Source of the DNA: an uncultured Alphaproteobacteria bacterium
GTDB lineage: Bacteria > Pseudomonadota > Alphaproteobacteria > Rhodobacterales > Rhodobacteraceae
Direction of reading: 5' to 3'
Length of the DNA stretch: 54,958 nt
NCBI GenBank assembly: GCA_902562285.1
Contig: CACESU010000010.1
Location: 1 to 54,958 of the forward strand
Shown here: positions 26,445 through 34,590 of the stretch, piece after piece
How positions within the stretch are numbered: position 1 is the stretch's first letter
Layout of the letters: each line of letters begins with the position of its first letter
Notes under the pieces: model-generated
The model's input: the letters and a program-made list of their open reading frames with translations, nothing else
Databases searched by the model: none
Told to the model about the DNA's origin: nothing
Program-made: the position numbers and the translations under genes

Positions 26445-27204
26445 AATAAATTTTGTATTTGTTAGTCATATTATAGACATCTATCATCATAAGTATATCT
26501 ATTGTATTCAAATCTTTATCCATAAATGCTCCCTCTCCTACTTTTGCACCAAATCTTAAATAACTTTTTAATAAATTAGGCATTTGTTTAAAAGCGTTTG
26601 ATTTATCAATTTCATCTTTTGGCACAATGTTCATTTTTACATAACCATGTTCTAGCGCCATTGGTCTAATATTTTGAGGTGCAAGATAGTCATTATGAAT
26701 GTGACTTAGTGCCATTTCAATTTTTTTAATATTATTTCCACTAAAAGATGCAACGCCAAACAAAATTTCAACACCTCTTTTAGAACAAAAACTACCAAGT
26801 TCTATCCATAAATAATGCAAGATCAAAGTATTTCTATACTCATGATCAATACATGTTCTTCCTATTTCTAAACATTCTTTATTTGTTGATATTATCGGGT
26901 TTAAATTAAACTCCTGAGAACAGTAAAAACCAATACCATTTTTAGAGTCCTCAGTAAGCATCAATCGAGTGACTGCAATAATTTTACTAGTTTGAAATTG
27001 TTTAGAATTTTTATGATCAATTATAATTAAATGCCTGCAGAACTCATCAAATTTGTCTGATTCCAAATTAGAAACTAATGACTGATTTTTCCTAGATCCT
27101 CCCATCTCTTCTATAAAGACTTTATGCCTTAGTTTCTGGGATTCAATAAGCTCATTTTTATTTTGAACAAACCTTATCTCAAATCTTTTCTGATATAAAT
27201 TCAT
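26431..27204 (-). CDS. olsB: GNAT-family N-acyltransferase, probable ornithine-acyl-ACP acyltransferase OlsB
   Basis: A 257-residue hemolysin-like/OlsB acyltransferase. It has the family start RFVQNKNELIESQKLRHKVFIEEMGG, the mid segment ECLEIGRTCIDHEYRN and WIELGSFCSKRGVEILFGVASF. OlsB transfers a 3-hydroxyacyl group to the alpha-amine of ornithine, making lyso-ornithine lipid, a phosphorus-free membrane lipid used by marine bacteria under phosphate limitation. It overlaps the PlsC-family gene by 14 bases and follows the gamma carbonic anhydrase gene by 14 bases. Confidence 0.82.
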   Translation of the reverse strand: MNLYQKRFEIRFVQNKNELIESQKLRHKVFIEEMGGSRKNQSLVSNLESDKFDEFCRHLIIIDHKNSKQFQTSKIIAVTRLMLTEDSKNGIGFYCSQEFNLNPIISTNKECLEIGRTCIDHEYRNTLILHYLWIELGSFCSKRGVEILFGVASFSGNNIKKIEMALSHIHNDYLAPQNIRPMALEHGYVKMNIVPKDEIDKSNAFKQMPNLLKSYLRFGAKVGEGAFMDKDLNTIDILMMIDVYNMTNKYKIYYEKS

Positions 27205-27218
27205 TCTAAATTATTTTT

Positions 27219-27749
27219 TTATGAAATTTTTCTAAATTTATCTTGATAAAGTTTTATTTTTTCAAAATATGTTTTTGAAGATTCTCTGATGGACTTTATT
27301 TCCTCTTTGTTAAGGTCTCGCACTATTTTTGCTGGTCTTCCAAGTGCTAGGGTTCCATCAGGAATAACTTGGTTTTGCACAATTAAAGATCCCGCTCCAA
27401 TTATACAATTTTCTCCAATACTTGAACCATTTAATAATATCGAACCCATACCAATAAGAGTATTGTCAGATACTATACAACCATGAAGTAGAGAAGAATG
27501 TCCTATAGTACAACCTTCTCCTATAGTTAGGGGATAACCTTTATCTGTATGCAGTATTGAGTTTTCTTGTATATTAGATTTACTTTTCAACAAAATTTTC
27601 TCATTGTCACCACGTATAGTTGCACCAAACCAAATAGATATACCTGAATGGATTACAACATTTCCTATAATATGAGATCCAGGAGCAATCCAAGTATTTC
27701 TTGGGTCAATTAATCTAGGTTCGAATTTATTTAAATTATAGATAACCAT
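27219..27749 (-). CDS. Gamma-class carbonic anhydrase-like hexapeptide protein
   Basis: A 176-residue left-handed beta-helix protein with many hexapeptide repeats (IxxNVVIHSGISIWFGATI, SNIQENSILH, GEGCTIGHSSLLHGC). Three histidines sit where the gamma carbonic anhydrase zinc ligands lie (H in SILH, then GHSSLLH). The C-terminal helix carries ESSKTYFEKIKLYQ. Family members include Cam, CaiE and PaaY; the catalytic competence of this one is not proven. It sits 4 bases after gmk in the aroG-serB-gmk run. A carbonic anhydrase would suit an organism with RuBisCO, but this gene is not with the cbb operon. Confidence 0.85.
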   Translation of the reverse strand: MVIYNLNKFEPRLIDPRNTWIAPGSHIIGNVVIHSGISIWFGATIRGDNEKILLKSKSNIQENSILHTDKGYPLTIGEGCTIGHSSLLHGCIVSDNTLIGMGSILLNGSSIGENCIIGAGSLIVQNQVIPDGTLALGRPAKIVRDLNKEEIKSIRESSKTYFEKIKLYQDKFRKIS

Positions 27750-27753
27750 CAGA

Positions 27754-28413
27754 TTAAGTATTATTTATAAAATCATCAAATTCAGAATTTAATTTAGAAA
27801 TAAAATCAGGCAATATATTTTGTCTATTTCTTTTAATTTTTTCAATTTCAATAATTTTAATTATATTATTTTTTACTTTTTCAAAAGTATCATTAACCAA
27901 TATATAATCATACTCAGACCAATGGCTAATCTCAGAACGAGCCTCTTTCATTCTAAGTTTAACCGTTTTATCGTCATCTTTATTTCTGTTTAATAATCTT
28001 TCCTGTAAAGCTTTTATACTAGGAGGTAAAATAAAAATTGAAACTACTGAAGGAGATAAATAAGAATTTCTTATTTTTGTCCCCCCCTGCCAATCTACAT
28101 CAAATATGATATCTTTACCATTAATTAAAAATTCTTCAGTTTTACCTTTTGGAGTACCATAATAATTCCCAAAAACTTCAGCATACTCTATAAATTCTCC
28201 ATTTTTTATCATTTCATCAAATTTATTTTTATTAGTAAAAATATATTCTCTTCCATTTTCTTCACCATCTCTAGGTAGACGAGTCGTAACAGAAGTAGAG
28301 AAATAGATATTTTTATTTTCTTCTACAATAGCATTTGCTAGAGAAGTTTTACCTGCTCCAGAAGGAGAAGAAATAACAATTAGTATACTTTTAAAATTAA
28401 GTTTATTAACCAT
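27754..28413 (-). CDS. gmk: Guanylate kinase
   Basis: A 219-residue kinase phosphorylating GMP to GDP. The P-loop is SPSGAGKTS at 16-24; the GMP-binding segment is TTRLPRDGEENGREYIF, and the lid region carries RLLNRNKDDDKTVKLRMKEARSEISHW. It starts 3 bases after serB ends and ends 4 bases before the carbonic anhydrase-like gene, so these are one transcript. Confidence 0.96.
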   Translation of the reverse strand: MVNKLNFKSILIVISSPSGAGKTSLANAIVEENKNIYFSTSVTTRLPRDGEENGREYIFTNKNKFDEMIKNGEFIEYAEVFGNYYGTPKGKTEEFLINGKDIIFDVDWQGGTKIRNSYLSPSVVSIFILPPSIKALQERLLNRNKDDDKTVKLRMKEARSEISHWSEYDYILVNDTFEKVKNNIIKIIEIEKIKRNRQNILPDFISKLNSEFDDFINNT

Positions 28414-28416
28414 GAT

Positions 28417-29283
28417 TTATTTATTTATAAAATATTTTTGTTCAATCCCTTGCAAAAATAAAAGCGAGGTAAAATCTGAATAATCAATATGTAAATCTGT
28501 ATATTTTTTCACAATTTTCTTACTTTTGTAAGCAACTCCATGCCCAACAGACTTCAACATGTTTATATCATTCGCTCCATCACCAACAGCAATTACATTC
28601 TTTAAGTTAAGATTACTTTTTTTACAAATTTTTTTTATTAAATTTAATTTCCCAATTTCATCAATAATAGGTTTTTTCACTTTGCCAGAAATCTTTTTAT
28701 CTTCAACTATAAAATCATTTGAATAATAATCTGTTACATTGAGTAATTTAGCCACCCTTTCTACAAAAAAATGATAACCACCAGAGACAATATATGTTCT
28801 TGCACCTCTTGAGTTCATTGTATCAACTAGTATCTTTGCGCCTTTTGAAAGATTTATACATTCAATAAAACAATTTTCTAAAATATCTAATTTGACTCCT
28901 TTAAATAAAGCAGTTCTTTGAATTAATGAATCTGCGAATGAGATTTTTCCAGTCATTGATCTATTTGTAATTTCTATGATTTTTTCTGATAATCCTGTAA
29001 TTTTAGCAAGTTCATCAATGCATTCTTCATAAATTAAAGTACTATCCATATCAGCTATGAGAATTTGTTTTTCTCTATTAGTTTTTGGAATAATATTTAC
29101 ATCCACTTTCAAACTTCTAGAAGTATCTAGATCGGAAACGCTAATTTTATTTCGAGGATAGAACTGACACCCTGCTTCTCCTAACCTTATTGGTTTTTTT
29201 CCATCAAGTATAAATAAAACATCCTGAATAAGATCATCACTTAAAAATTCATCTTTAGTAATAATCCCAATAAATTCGTTCAT
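28417..29283 (-). CDS. serB: Phosphoserine phosphatase
   Basis: A 288-residue HAD-superfamily enzyme making serine from phosphoserine. The nucleophile motif is LIADMDSTLI with Asp78 and Asp80; motif II is YIVSGGYHFFVE, motif III lysine lies in VKKPIIDE, and motif IV is VGDGANDINML. A short N-terminal ACT-like region precedes the catalytic domain. It follows aroG by 2 bases and precedes gmk by 3. Confidence 0.95.
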   Translation of the reverse strand: MNEFIGIITKDEFLSDDLIQDVLFILDGKKPIRLGEAGCQFYPRNKISVSDLDTSRSLKVDVNIIPKTNREKQILIADMDSTLIYEECIDELAKITGLSEKIIEITNRSMTGKISFADSLIQRTALFKGVKLDILENCFIECINLSKGAKILVDTMNSRGARTYIVSGGYHFFVERVAKLLNVTDYYSNDFIVEDKKISGKVKKPIIDEIGKLNLIKKICKKSNLNLKNVIAVGDGANDINMLKSVGHGVAYKSKKIVKKYTDLHIDYSDFTSLLFLQGIEQKYFINK

Positions 29284-29285
29284 TA

Positions 29286-30644
29286 CTAAGAATTTTGAAC
29301 AAAAGCTTCCAATTCTTCAGCAATTAAGAAAGCGAGTTCTAAAGATTGACTAGCATTTAATCTTGGGTCACATGCAGTGTGATATCTTGAATGTAAATCC
29401 TCATCATCTATTGATTTTATTCCACCTGTACATTCAGTGACGTCTTTTCCTGTCATTTCTACATGTACACCACCAGGGAAGGTACCCTCAGACATATGAA
29501 TTTTGAAAAATGTTTTCACTTCAGCCAATATTTTTTCAAAAGGCCTTGTTTTATAACCATTTGAAGATTTAATCGTATTACCATGCATTGGATCGCAAGA
29601 CCATACAATTCTCAATTTAGCATTCTTGACTGATTTTATAATTTTGGGAAGATGGTCACTTATTAAATCTGATCCAAATCGCGTAATTAATGTCAACCGA
29701 CCAGATTCGTTTTCTGGATTTAAAATCTTACACAGTTGAATTAGTTCATCAGGGTCAGTGGAAGGACCACACTTAAGGCCAATAGGATTTTGTACTCCTT
29801 TACAAAATTCAACATGGGCGCCATCTATCTGCCTTGTTCTATCCCCTATCCAAATCATATGACCAGAACCTGCAACAGGTAAACCTGAAGTACTATCTAA
29901 TCTACATAAAGCTTCTTCATATTCTAATAAAAGTGCTTCATGGCTAGTATAAAAATCAACTTTTCTTAAAGAATCTGAATTTTCTGAATTTACACCAGCT
30001 GCACTCATAAATTCCAAAGAATTTGTGATCTTAGTAGCTAAATCAAAGAACTTTTTATATCCAACTTGTCCTTTAGTACTTTCTAGAACCCAAGAATGCA
30101 CTCTACTTATGTCTGCAAAACCACCTTGGCTAAATGCCCTTAATAAATTTAGAGTTGAAGAAGATTGCGTATAAGCTTTTAGCATCCTTTCTGGTTTAGG
30201 TAGTCTATGTTCAATAGTTGGTTCAATATCATTTATAATATCACCCCTGTAGGAGGGTAGCTTTTGGCCATTAATAATTTCAAAGTCAGAAGACCTAGGT
30301 TTAGCAAACTGACCAGCCATTCTTCCAATCTTTATAACAGGCTTTTTTCCTCCAAAAGTTAAAACCACCGCCATTTTTAGTAAAACCTTAAAAGTATCTC
30401 TTATCAAATCAGCAGAAAACTCTTCAAAACTTTCAGCACAATCTCCACCTTGCAATAAAAAAGCTTGACCGGATTCAACTTTGGCTAAATCCTTTTTTAA
30501 ATTCCTAACTTCCCCAGCAAATACAAGTGGAGGAAGACTTTTTAGAGAATTTTCAACCTTATTAAGCTCTTCTGGATCCTTATATTCAGGCATTTGATGC
30601 CTTTTTTTAGTTCTCCAAGATGATTTATCCCATGATCCAATCAT
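29286..30644 (-). CDS. aroG: Class II 3-deoxy-7-phosphoheptulonate synthase
   Basis: A 452-residue class II DAHP synthase, condensing PEP and erythrose-4-phosphate at the entry of the shikimate pathway. Class II features are the N-terminal PEYKDPEELNKVENSLKSLP, FLLQGGDCAESFEEF, KIGRMAGQFAKPRS, LNLLRAFSQGGFAD, IWIGDRTRQIDGAHVEF, GPSTDPDELI and VWSCDPMHGNT. It is the first gene of the six-gene minus-strand run and is divergent from the GlxA regulator across a 159-base gap that should hold both promoters. Confidence 0.96.
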   Translation of the reverse strand: MIGSWDKSSWRTKKRHQMPEYKDPEELNKVENSLKSLPPLVFAGEVRNLKKDLAKVESGQAFLLQGGDCAESFEEFSADLIRDTFKVLLKMAVVLTFGGKKPVIKIGRMAGQFAKPRSSDFEIINGQKLPSYRGDIINDIEPTIEHRLPKPERMLKAYTQSSSTLNLLRAFSQGGFADISRVHSWVLESTKGQVGYKKFFDLATKITNSLEFMSAAGVNSENSDSLRKVDFYTSHEALLLEYEEALCRLDSTSGLPVAGSGHMIWIGDRTRQIDGAHVEFCKGVQNPIGLKCGPSTDPDELIQLCKILNPENESGRLTLITRFGSDLISDHLPKIIKSVKNAKLRIVWSCDPMHGNTIKSSNGYKTRPFEKILAEVKTFFKIHMSEGTFPGGVHVEMTGKDVTECTGGIKSIDDEDLHSRYHTACDPRLNASQSLELAFLIAEELEAFVQNS

Positions 30645-30803
30645 AACTTCCCAACCATACTAATAAATTTTACTACAACCTTATATTAATAGATTAATAC
30701 TAATTAGTTATTGACGTAAATACTTCTTCAATCAAATATCAAATAGTATGAATCGTTTTAACCATTAATAAATAGATTATGCAAGATGCTTGATTAATTA
30801 ACT

Positions 30804-31778
30804 ATGAATTATCTAAAAAAATCTAATCTTAAACGTTTTGTTTTTATTCTAATAAATGATTTTTCACTTATTGCATTTAGTAATGCAATAGAACCATTAA
30901 GGTTAGCAAATCGACTAGCTCAAAAGCAAATATATTCTTGGAAAATAACTTCTGAAAATGGTGAGAGAGTTAAATGTTCTTCTGGATTTTATTTAGACGT
31001 AGATAGTTCAATTTATAAAATTCAAAATGATGATTATCTAATACTTTGTAGTGGAGAAAATATTAAAAAAAATATCACCAAAACAATTCTTAACTGGGTT
31101 AGAAAACAAGCTCGAAAACAAATACATATAGGATCTATATGTACTGGAACATATATTTTAGCTAAAGCTGGTATAATCAGTGATGTTACAACGACAATAC
31201 ATTGGGAAAATAGAGAATCCCTAAAAGAAGAGTTTGAAAATTTAAACATTACTGATTCTATATATACAATTGATAAAAAAAGATTTTCTGCTGCTGGAGG
31301 TACAGCATCAATTGATCTCATGCTAAATATTATATCTCAGGATCATGGAGTGAGTTTTGCAAAAAAAATTGCTGATCAAGTTTTACATGACTCAATAAGA
31401 ACTGAATTTGACAAACAGTTACCACTTCTTCCCAATAGAATAGGTGTAAGAAATCCAAAGATATTAAGTGCTATAAAGATCATGGAAATAAATATTGAAG
31501 AGCCTTTAAAGCCATCCGATATAGCTCTTGATTTGAGAATTTCCTTAAGGCAACTAGAACGACTTTTCCAGCGTTATTTCAAATTATCGCCAAAAAACTA
31601 TTACATGAAAATTAGGCTTCAAAAAGCTAGACAACTTCTTTTACATACTGAAATGAATGTATTACAAGTCGCAATGGCTACTGGTTTCACTTCATCATCA
31701 CATTTTTCAAAATGTTATAAATTAGAATTTAACATTACACCCTTTAAAGAACGAGGATTTTCTAATAAAGAATTATAG
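30804..31778 (+). CDS. GlxA-family transcriptional regulator (DJ-1/PfpI-like plus AraC HTH)
   Basis: A 324-residue regulator. Residues about 10-190 form a DJ-1/PfpI-like domain beginning FVFILINDFSLIAFSNAIEPLR with Cys113 in SICTGTYILAKAG, and residues about 225-320 form an AraC-type double helix-turn-helix (SDIALDLRISLRQLERLFQRYF, then ATGFTSSSHFSKCYKLEF). The N-terminal pattern is that of regulators such as GbdR and CdhR, which respond to quaternary amines. It ends 1 base before the end of fdsA on the other strand. It may control formate dehydrogenase or a methylated-amine pathway; that is inference from place. Confidence 0.88.
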   Translation: MNYLKKSNLKRFVFILINDFSLIAFSNAIEPLRLANRLAQKQIYSWKITSENGERVKCSSGFYLDVDSSIYKIQNDDYLILCSGENIKKNITKTILNWVRKQARKQIHIGSICTGTYILAKAGIISDVTTTIHWENRESLKEEFENLNITDSIYTIDKKRFSAAGGTASIDLMLNIISQDHGVSFAKKIADQVLHDSIRTEFDKQLPLLPNRIGVRNPKILSAIKIMEINIEEPLKPSDIALDLRISLRQLERLFQRYFKLSPKNYYMKIRLQKARQLLLHTEMNVLQVAMATGFTSSSHFSKCYKLEFNITPFKERGFSNKEL

Positions 31779-31779
31779 T

Positions 31780-34590
31780 TCAATTGGCTTTATAAATTCT
31801 AGCAGCAGCATACTTAAATTCTGGTATTTTACCAATTGGATCTAAATGTGGATTAGTAAGTTTATTTGCCGGAGATTCTGTGAAACAAAAAGGAATAAAA
31901 AGCATTCCCTTACTTACATCTCTGTCTTCTCTCAAAAGAATTTCTATTATACCTCTTTGTGTTTCTACTAAAACTTTTTCCCCTCTTTTTAAACCTAATT
32001 TTCTAATATCTTTAGGATTCATTGAAACGGTAGGGGTAGGTTCCTGGGCTTCTAACATAGCCGATCTTCTTGTCATAGCTCCCGTATGCCAGTGCTCTAG
32101 TAATCTTCCAGTTGTTAAAATAAAAGGATACTTTTTATTAGGTTTTTCGTCCGGTGGCATAAGATCCGCTGGAACAATCTTAGCTTTTCCATTAGAAGTT
32201 GGAAAACCTTCAGAGAACAAGATTTCGTTTCCAAAACTTGTTTCGTCATCTACAGGATAACAAACTGCACCTTCTTTTTCTAATCTTTCCCAAGAGATAT
32301 TATTTAAACTAGACATCGTAGATGCCATTTCTTTATAAACAGACGAAACATTTTTATAGTTCCAGTCAAGTCTACACTTATTTGCTAAATCAACTATAAG
32401 TTTCCAATCTTGTTGAGCATCACCTGGAGCTTTTCTAACTGGAAATCCAATTTGCACCTGTCGATTTGAGTTTGTATAAGTTCCTGCCTTTTCAGGCTGA
32501 GCAGAAGCTGGAAAGATAACGTCAGCAAACCAAGCTGTTTCTGTAAAGAATATGTCTTGTACAACTAAATGCTGTAATTTTGATAAAGCTGAACGCGCGT
32601 GATTTTGATCTGGATCAGACATAGCAGGATTTTCTCCCATAACGTACATTCCAAACATTTGACCACTGACAATACGATTCATAATTTCCACAACAGTCAA
32701 TCCTTTTGAGGGATCTAAAGAACGACCCCATTTGTCTTCAAAATAACTTCTTATATCAATGTCTTCAACAGACTGATAATTAGGATATACCATCGGTATT
32801 AAACCTGCATCAGACGCACCTTGAACATTATTTTGCCCTCTTAGTGGGTGTAATCCAGTACCAGGTCTTCCTACATGGCCTGTTATCAAAGACAAGGCAA
32901 TCAAACATCTTGAATTATCTGTTCCGTGGACATGTTGAGAAATACCCATACCCCAGAAAATTATTGAGTTTTCTGAATTAGCATAAACTCTTGAAAATTC
33001 ACGTACATAATCAGCTGGAACACCAGAAATCTCTTCCATTGCTTCAGGTGAAAAATCTTTTACTTTTTTTTCAAGAGCTTCAAATCCTTCAACATTTGCC
33101 TGGATGTATTGCTGATCATAAAGTTTTTCCTCAATAATTACGTGTATCATTGAATTTAGTAGTGCAACATCGCAACCTGGTCTAAAAATTACTGGATGGG
33201 AAGCATGACGCATCAAATTTTGTTTTCTAGGGTCAAAGACTAGAAGTTTAGCACCGCGTTTGGCTGCTTGTTTAAGATAAGTAGCGGCTACAGGGTGATT
33301 TTGCTCTGGCCTTGCTCCTATAACCATTATACAGTCACTATCATCTGCAGCAGTAAATGGAGCAGACACTGCACCACTTCCAATACCCTCCATTAAAGCT
33401 GCTACAGAGGACGCGTGACATAACCTTGTACAATGATCTACATTATTTGTTCCAAAAGCTTGTCTTATAAATTTCTGAAATAAATATGCTTCTTCATTTG
33501 TACCTTTAGCAGAACCGAACCCACACAAAAAATTTCCACCATATGTATCTAATATTCTTAAAAAACCTTTTGCTGCGACATCTAAGGCTTCTTCCCATGA
33601 AGCTTCTCTAAAAGTTTTATGTATTTCATTAAAATTAAGATTAACTTCTGGATATTTTTTGGCAGATTCCAACCTTATGAGAGGTTTAGTTAATCTTTCC
33701 GGAGACATGACATAATCCATTCCAAAACGACCCTTAACGCAGAGCTTTCCACGATTAGCAGGCCCTTGTCTTCCATCTACTTTGACAATCTCATTTCCTT
33801 TTACACTTACTGAAGTTTGACATCCAACACCACAAAATGGACAAATACTATCAACTACTTTCTCTGGATAAATTTCTCTTTTAGTACAATTCGAATTTAA
33901 AAGACTTTTTTCCATCAAGGCACCTGTTGGACATGCTTGCACACATTCACCACATGCTACACATGAGCTGAGTCCCATAGGATCTTCTAAATCGAAAATA
34001 GGCTTTGATTCTTCGCCCCTACTACCCATTCCTATTACATCATTGACTTGTATTTCTTTACAAGCTCTCTCACATAAACCACAGGAAATGCATGCATCTA
34101 AATTAACCGCAATAGAAGGATGAGAAGCGTCGTGAAAAATACTATCAACAGGAATTTCTTTTGAAGCACCTGGCCTAGCACTTGGAAAACGAGGGGTTTG
34201 TTCACCTAAAACTTTTTTGGTTTGATCCCAAAAATGTGAGTCCGGGTCAGGACTTTCTTCACGTTTTGGCATATCAGATTTTAAAAGTTCAAAAACTAAC
34301 TTTCTATTTTTTTTAACTCTTGAATTAGAAGTAACTACTTTCATTCCAGGAGTTGGTTTTCGTAAACATGAAGCAGCTAATGTCCTTTCACCTTCTATCT
34401 CAACCATACAAGCTCTACAATTTCCATCAGCACGATAACCAGGACTATCTTTCCAACATAAATGTGGTATCTCAAGATCCATACGCTTAGCTACTTGCCA
34501 AATTGTTTCATCTTCTGAGGCAGAAACAATTTTGCCATTTAAACTAAATTCTATTATTGTTTTGGTTGTTTTTTTATCGTCTAGTGCCAT
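31780..34590 (-). CDS. fdsA: NAD-dependent formate dehydrogenase, alpha (catalytic) subunit
   Basis: A 936-residue molybdenum enzyme subunit oxidising formate to CO2. Domains in order: a [2Fe-2S] ferredoxin domain (C45, C58, C61, C75), a NuoG-like iron-sulfur region, two [4Fe-4S] motifs (CISCGLCERAC and CVACGECVQACP), a Mo/W-bis-MGD [4Fe-4S] domain (CPFCGVGCQ), and the pterin domain with the Mo-ligand region RLCHASSVAALM. The C-terminal molybdopterin dinucleotide domain contains LTTGRLLEHWHTGAMTRRS. It starts 17 bases inside the upstream fused diaphorase gene. Neither fdsC/fdhD nor fdsD follows, so those would be elsewhere. Confidence 0.93.
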   Translation of the reverse strand: MALDDKKTTKTIIEFSLNGKIVSASEDETIWQVAKRMDLEIPHLCWKDSPGYRADGNCRACMVEIEGERTLAASCLRKPTPGMKVVTSNSRVKKNRKLVFELLKSDMPKREESPDPDSHFWDQTKKVLGEQTPRFPSARPGASKEIPVDSIFHDASHPSIAVNLDACISCGLCERACKEIQVNDVIGMGSRGEESKPIFDLEDPMGLSSCVACGECVQACPTGALMEKSLLNSNCTKREIYPEKVVDSICPFCGVGCQTSVSVKGNEIVKVDGRQGPANRGKLCVKGRFGMDYVMSPERLTKPLIRLESAKKYPEVNLNFNEIHKTFREASWEEALDVAAKGFLRILDTYGGNFLCGFGSAKGTNEEAYLFQKFIRQAFGTNNVDHCTRLCHASSVAALMEGIGSGAVSAPFTAADDSDCIMVIGARPEQNHPVAATYLKQAAKRGAKLLVFDPRKQNLMRHASHPVIFRPGCDVALLNSMIHVIIEEKLYDQQYIQANVEGFEALEKKVKDFSPEAMEEISGVPADYVREFSRVYANSENSIIFWGMGISQHVHGTDNSRCLIALSLITGHVGRPGTGLHPLRGQNNVQGASDAGLIPMVYPNYQSVEDIDIRSYFEDKWGRSLDPSKGLTVVEIMNRIVSGQMFGMYVMGENPAMSDPDQNHARSALSKLQHLVVQDIFFTETAWFADVIFPASAQPEKAGTYTNSNRQVQIGFPVRKAPGDAQQDWKLIVDLANKCRLDWNYKNVSSVYKEMASTMSSLNNISWERLEKEGAVCYPVDDETSFGNEILFSEGFPTSNGKAKIVPADLMPPDEKPNKKYPFILTTGRLLEHWHTGAMTRRSAMLEAQEPTPTVSMNPKDIRKLGLKRGEKVLVETQRGIIEILLREDRDVSKGMLFIPFCFTESPANKLTNPHLDPIGKIPEFKYAAARIYKAN

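Noticed and set aside
31880-32260. 126-residue plus-strand frame within fdsA
   Set aside because: Antisense to the conserved molybdopterin domain of formate dehydrogenase; no start signal.
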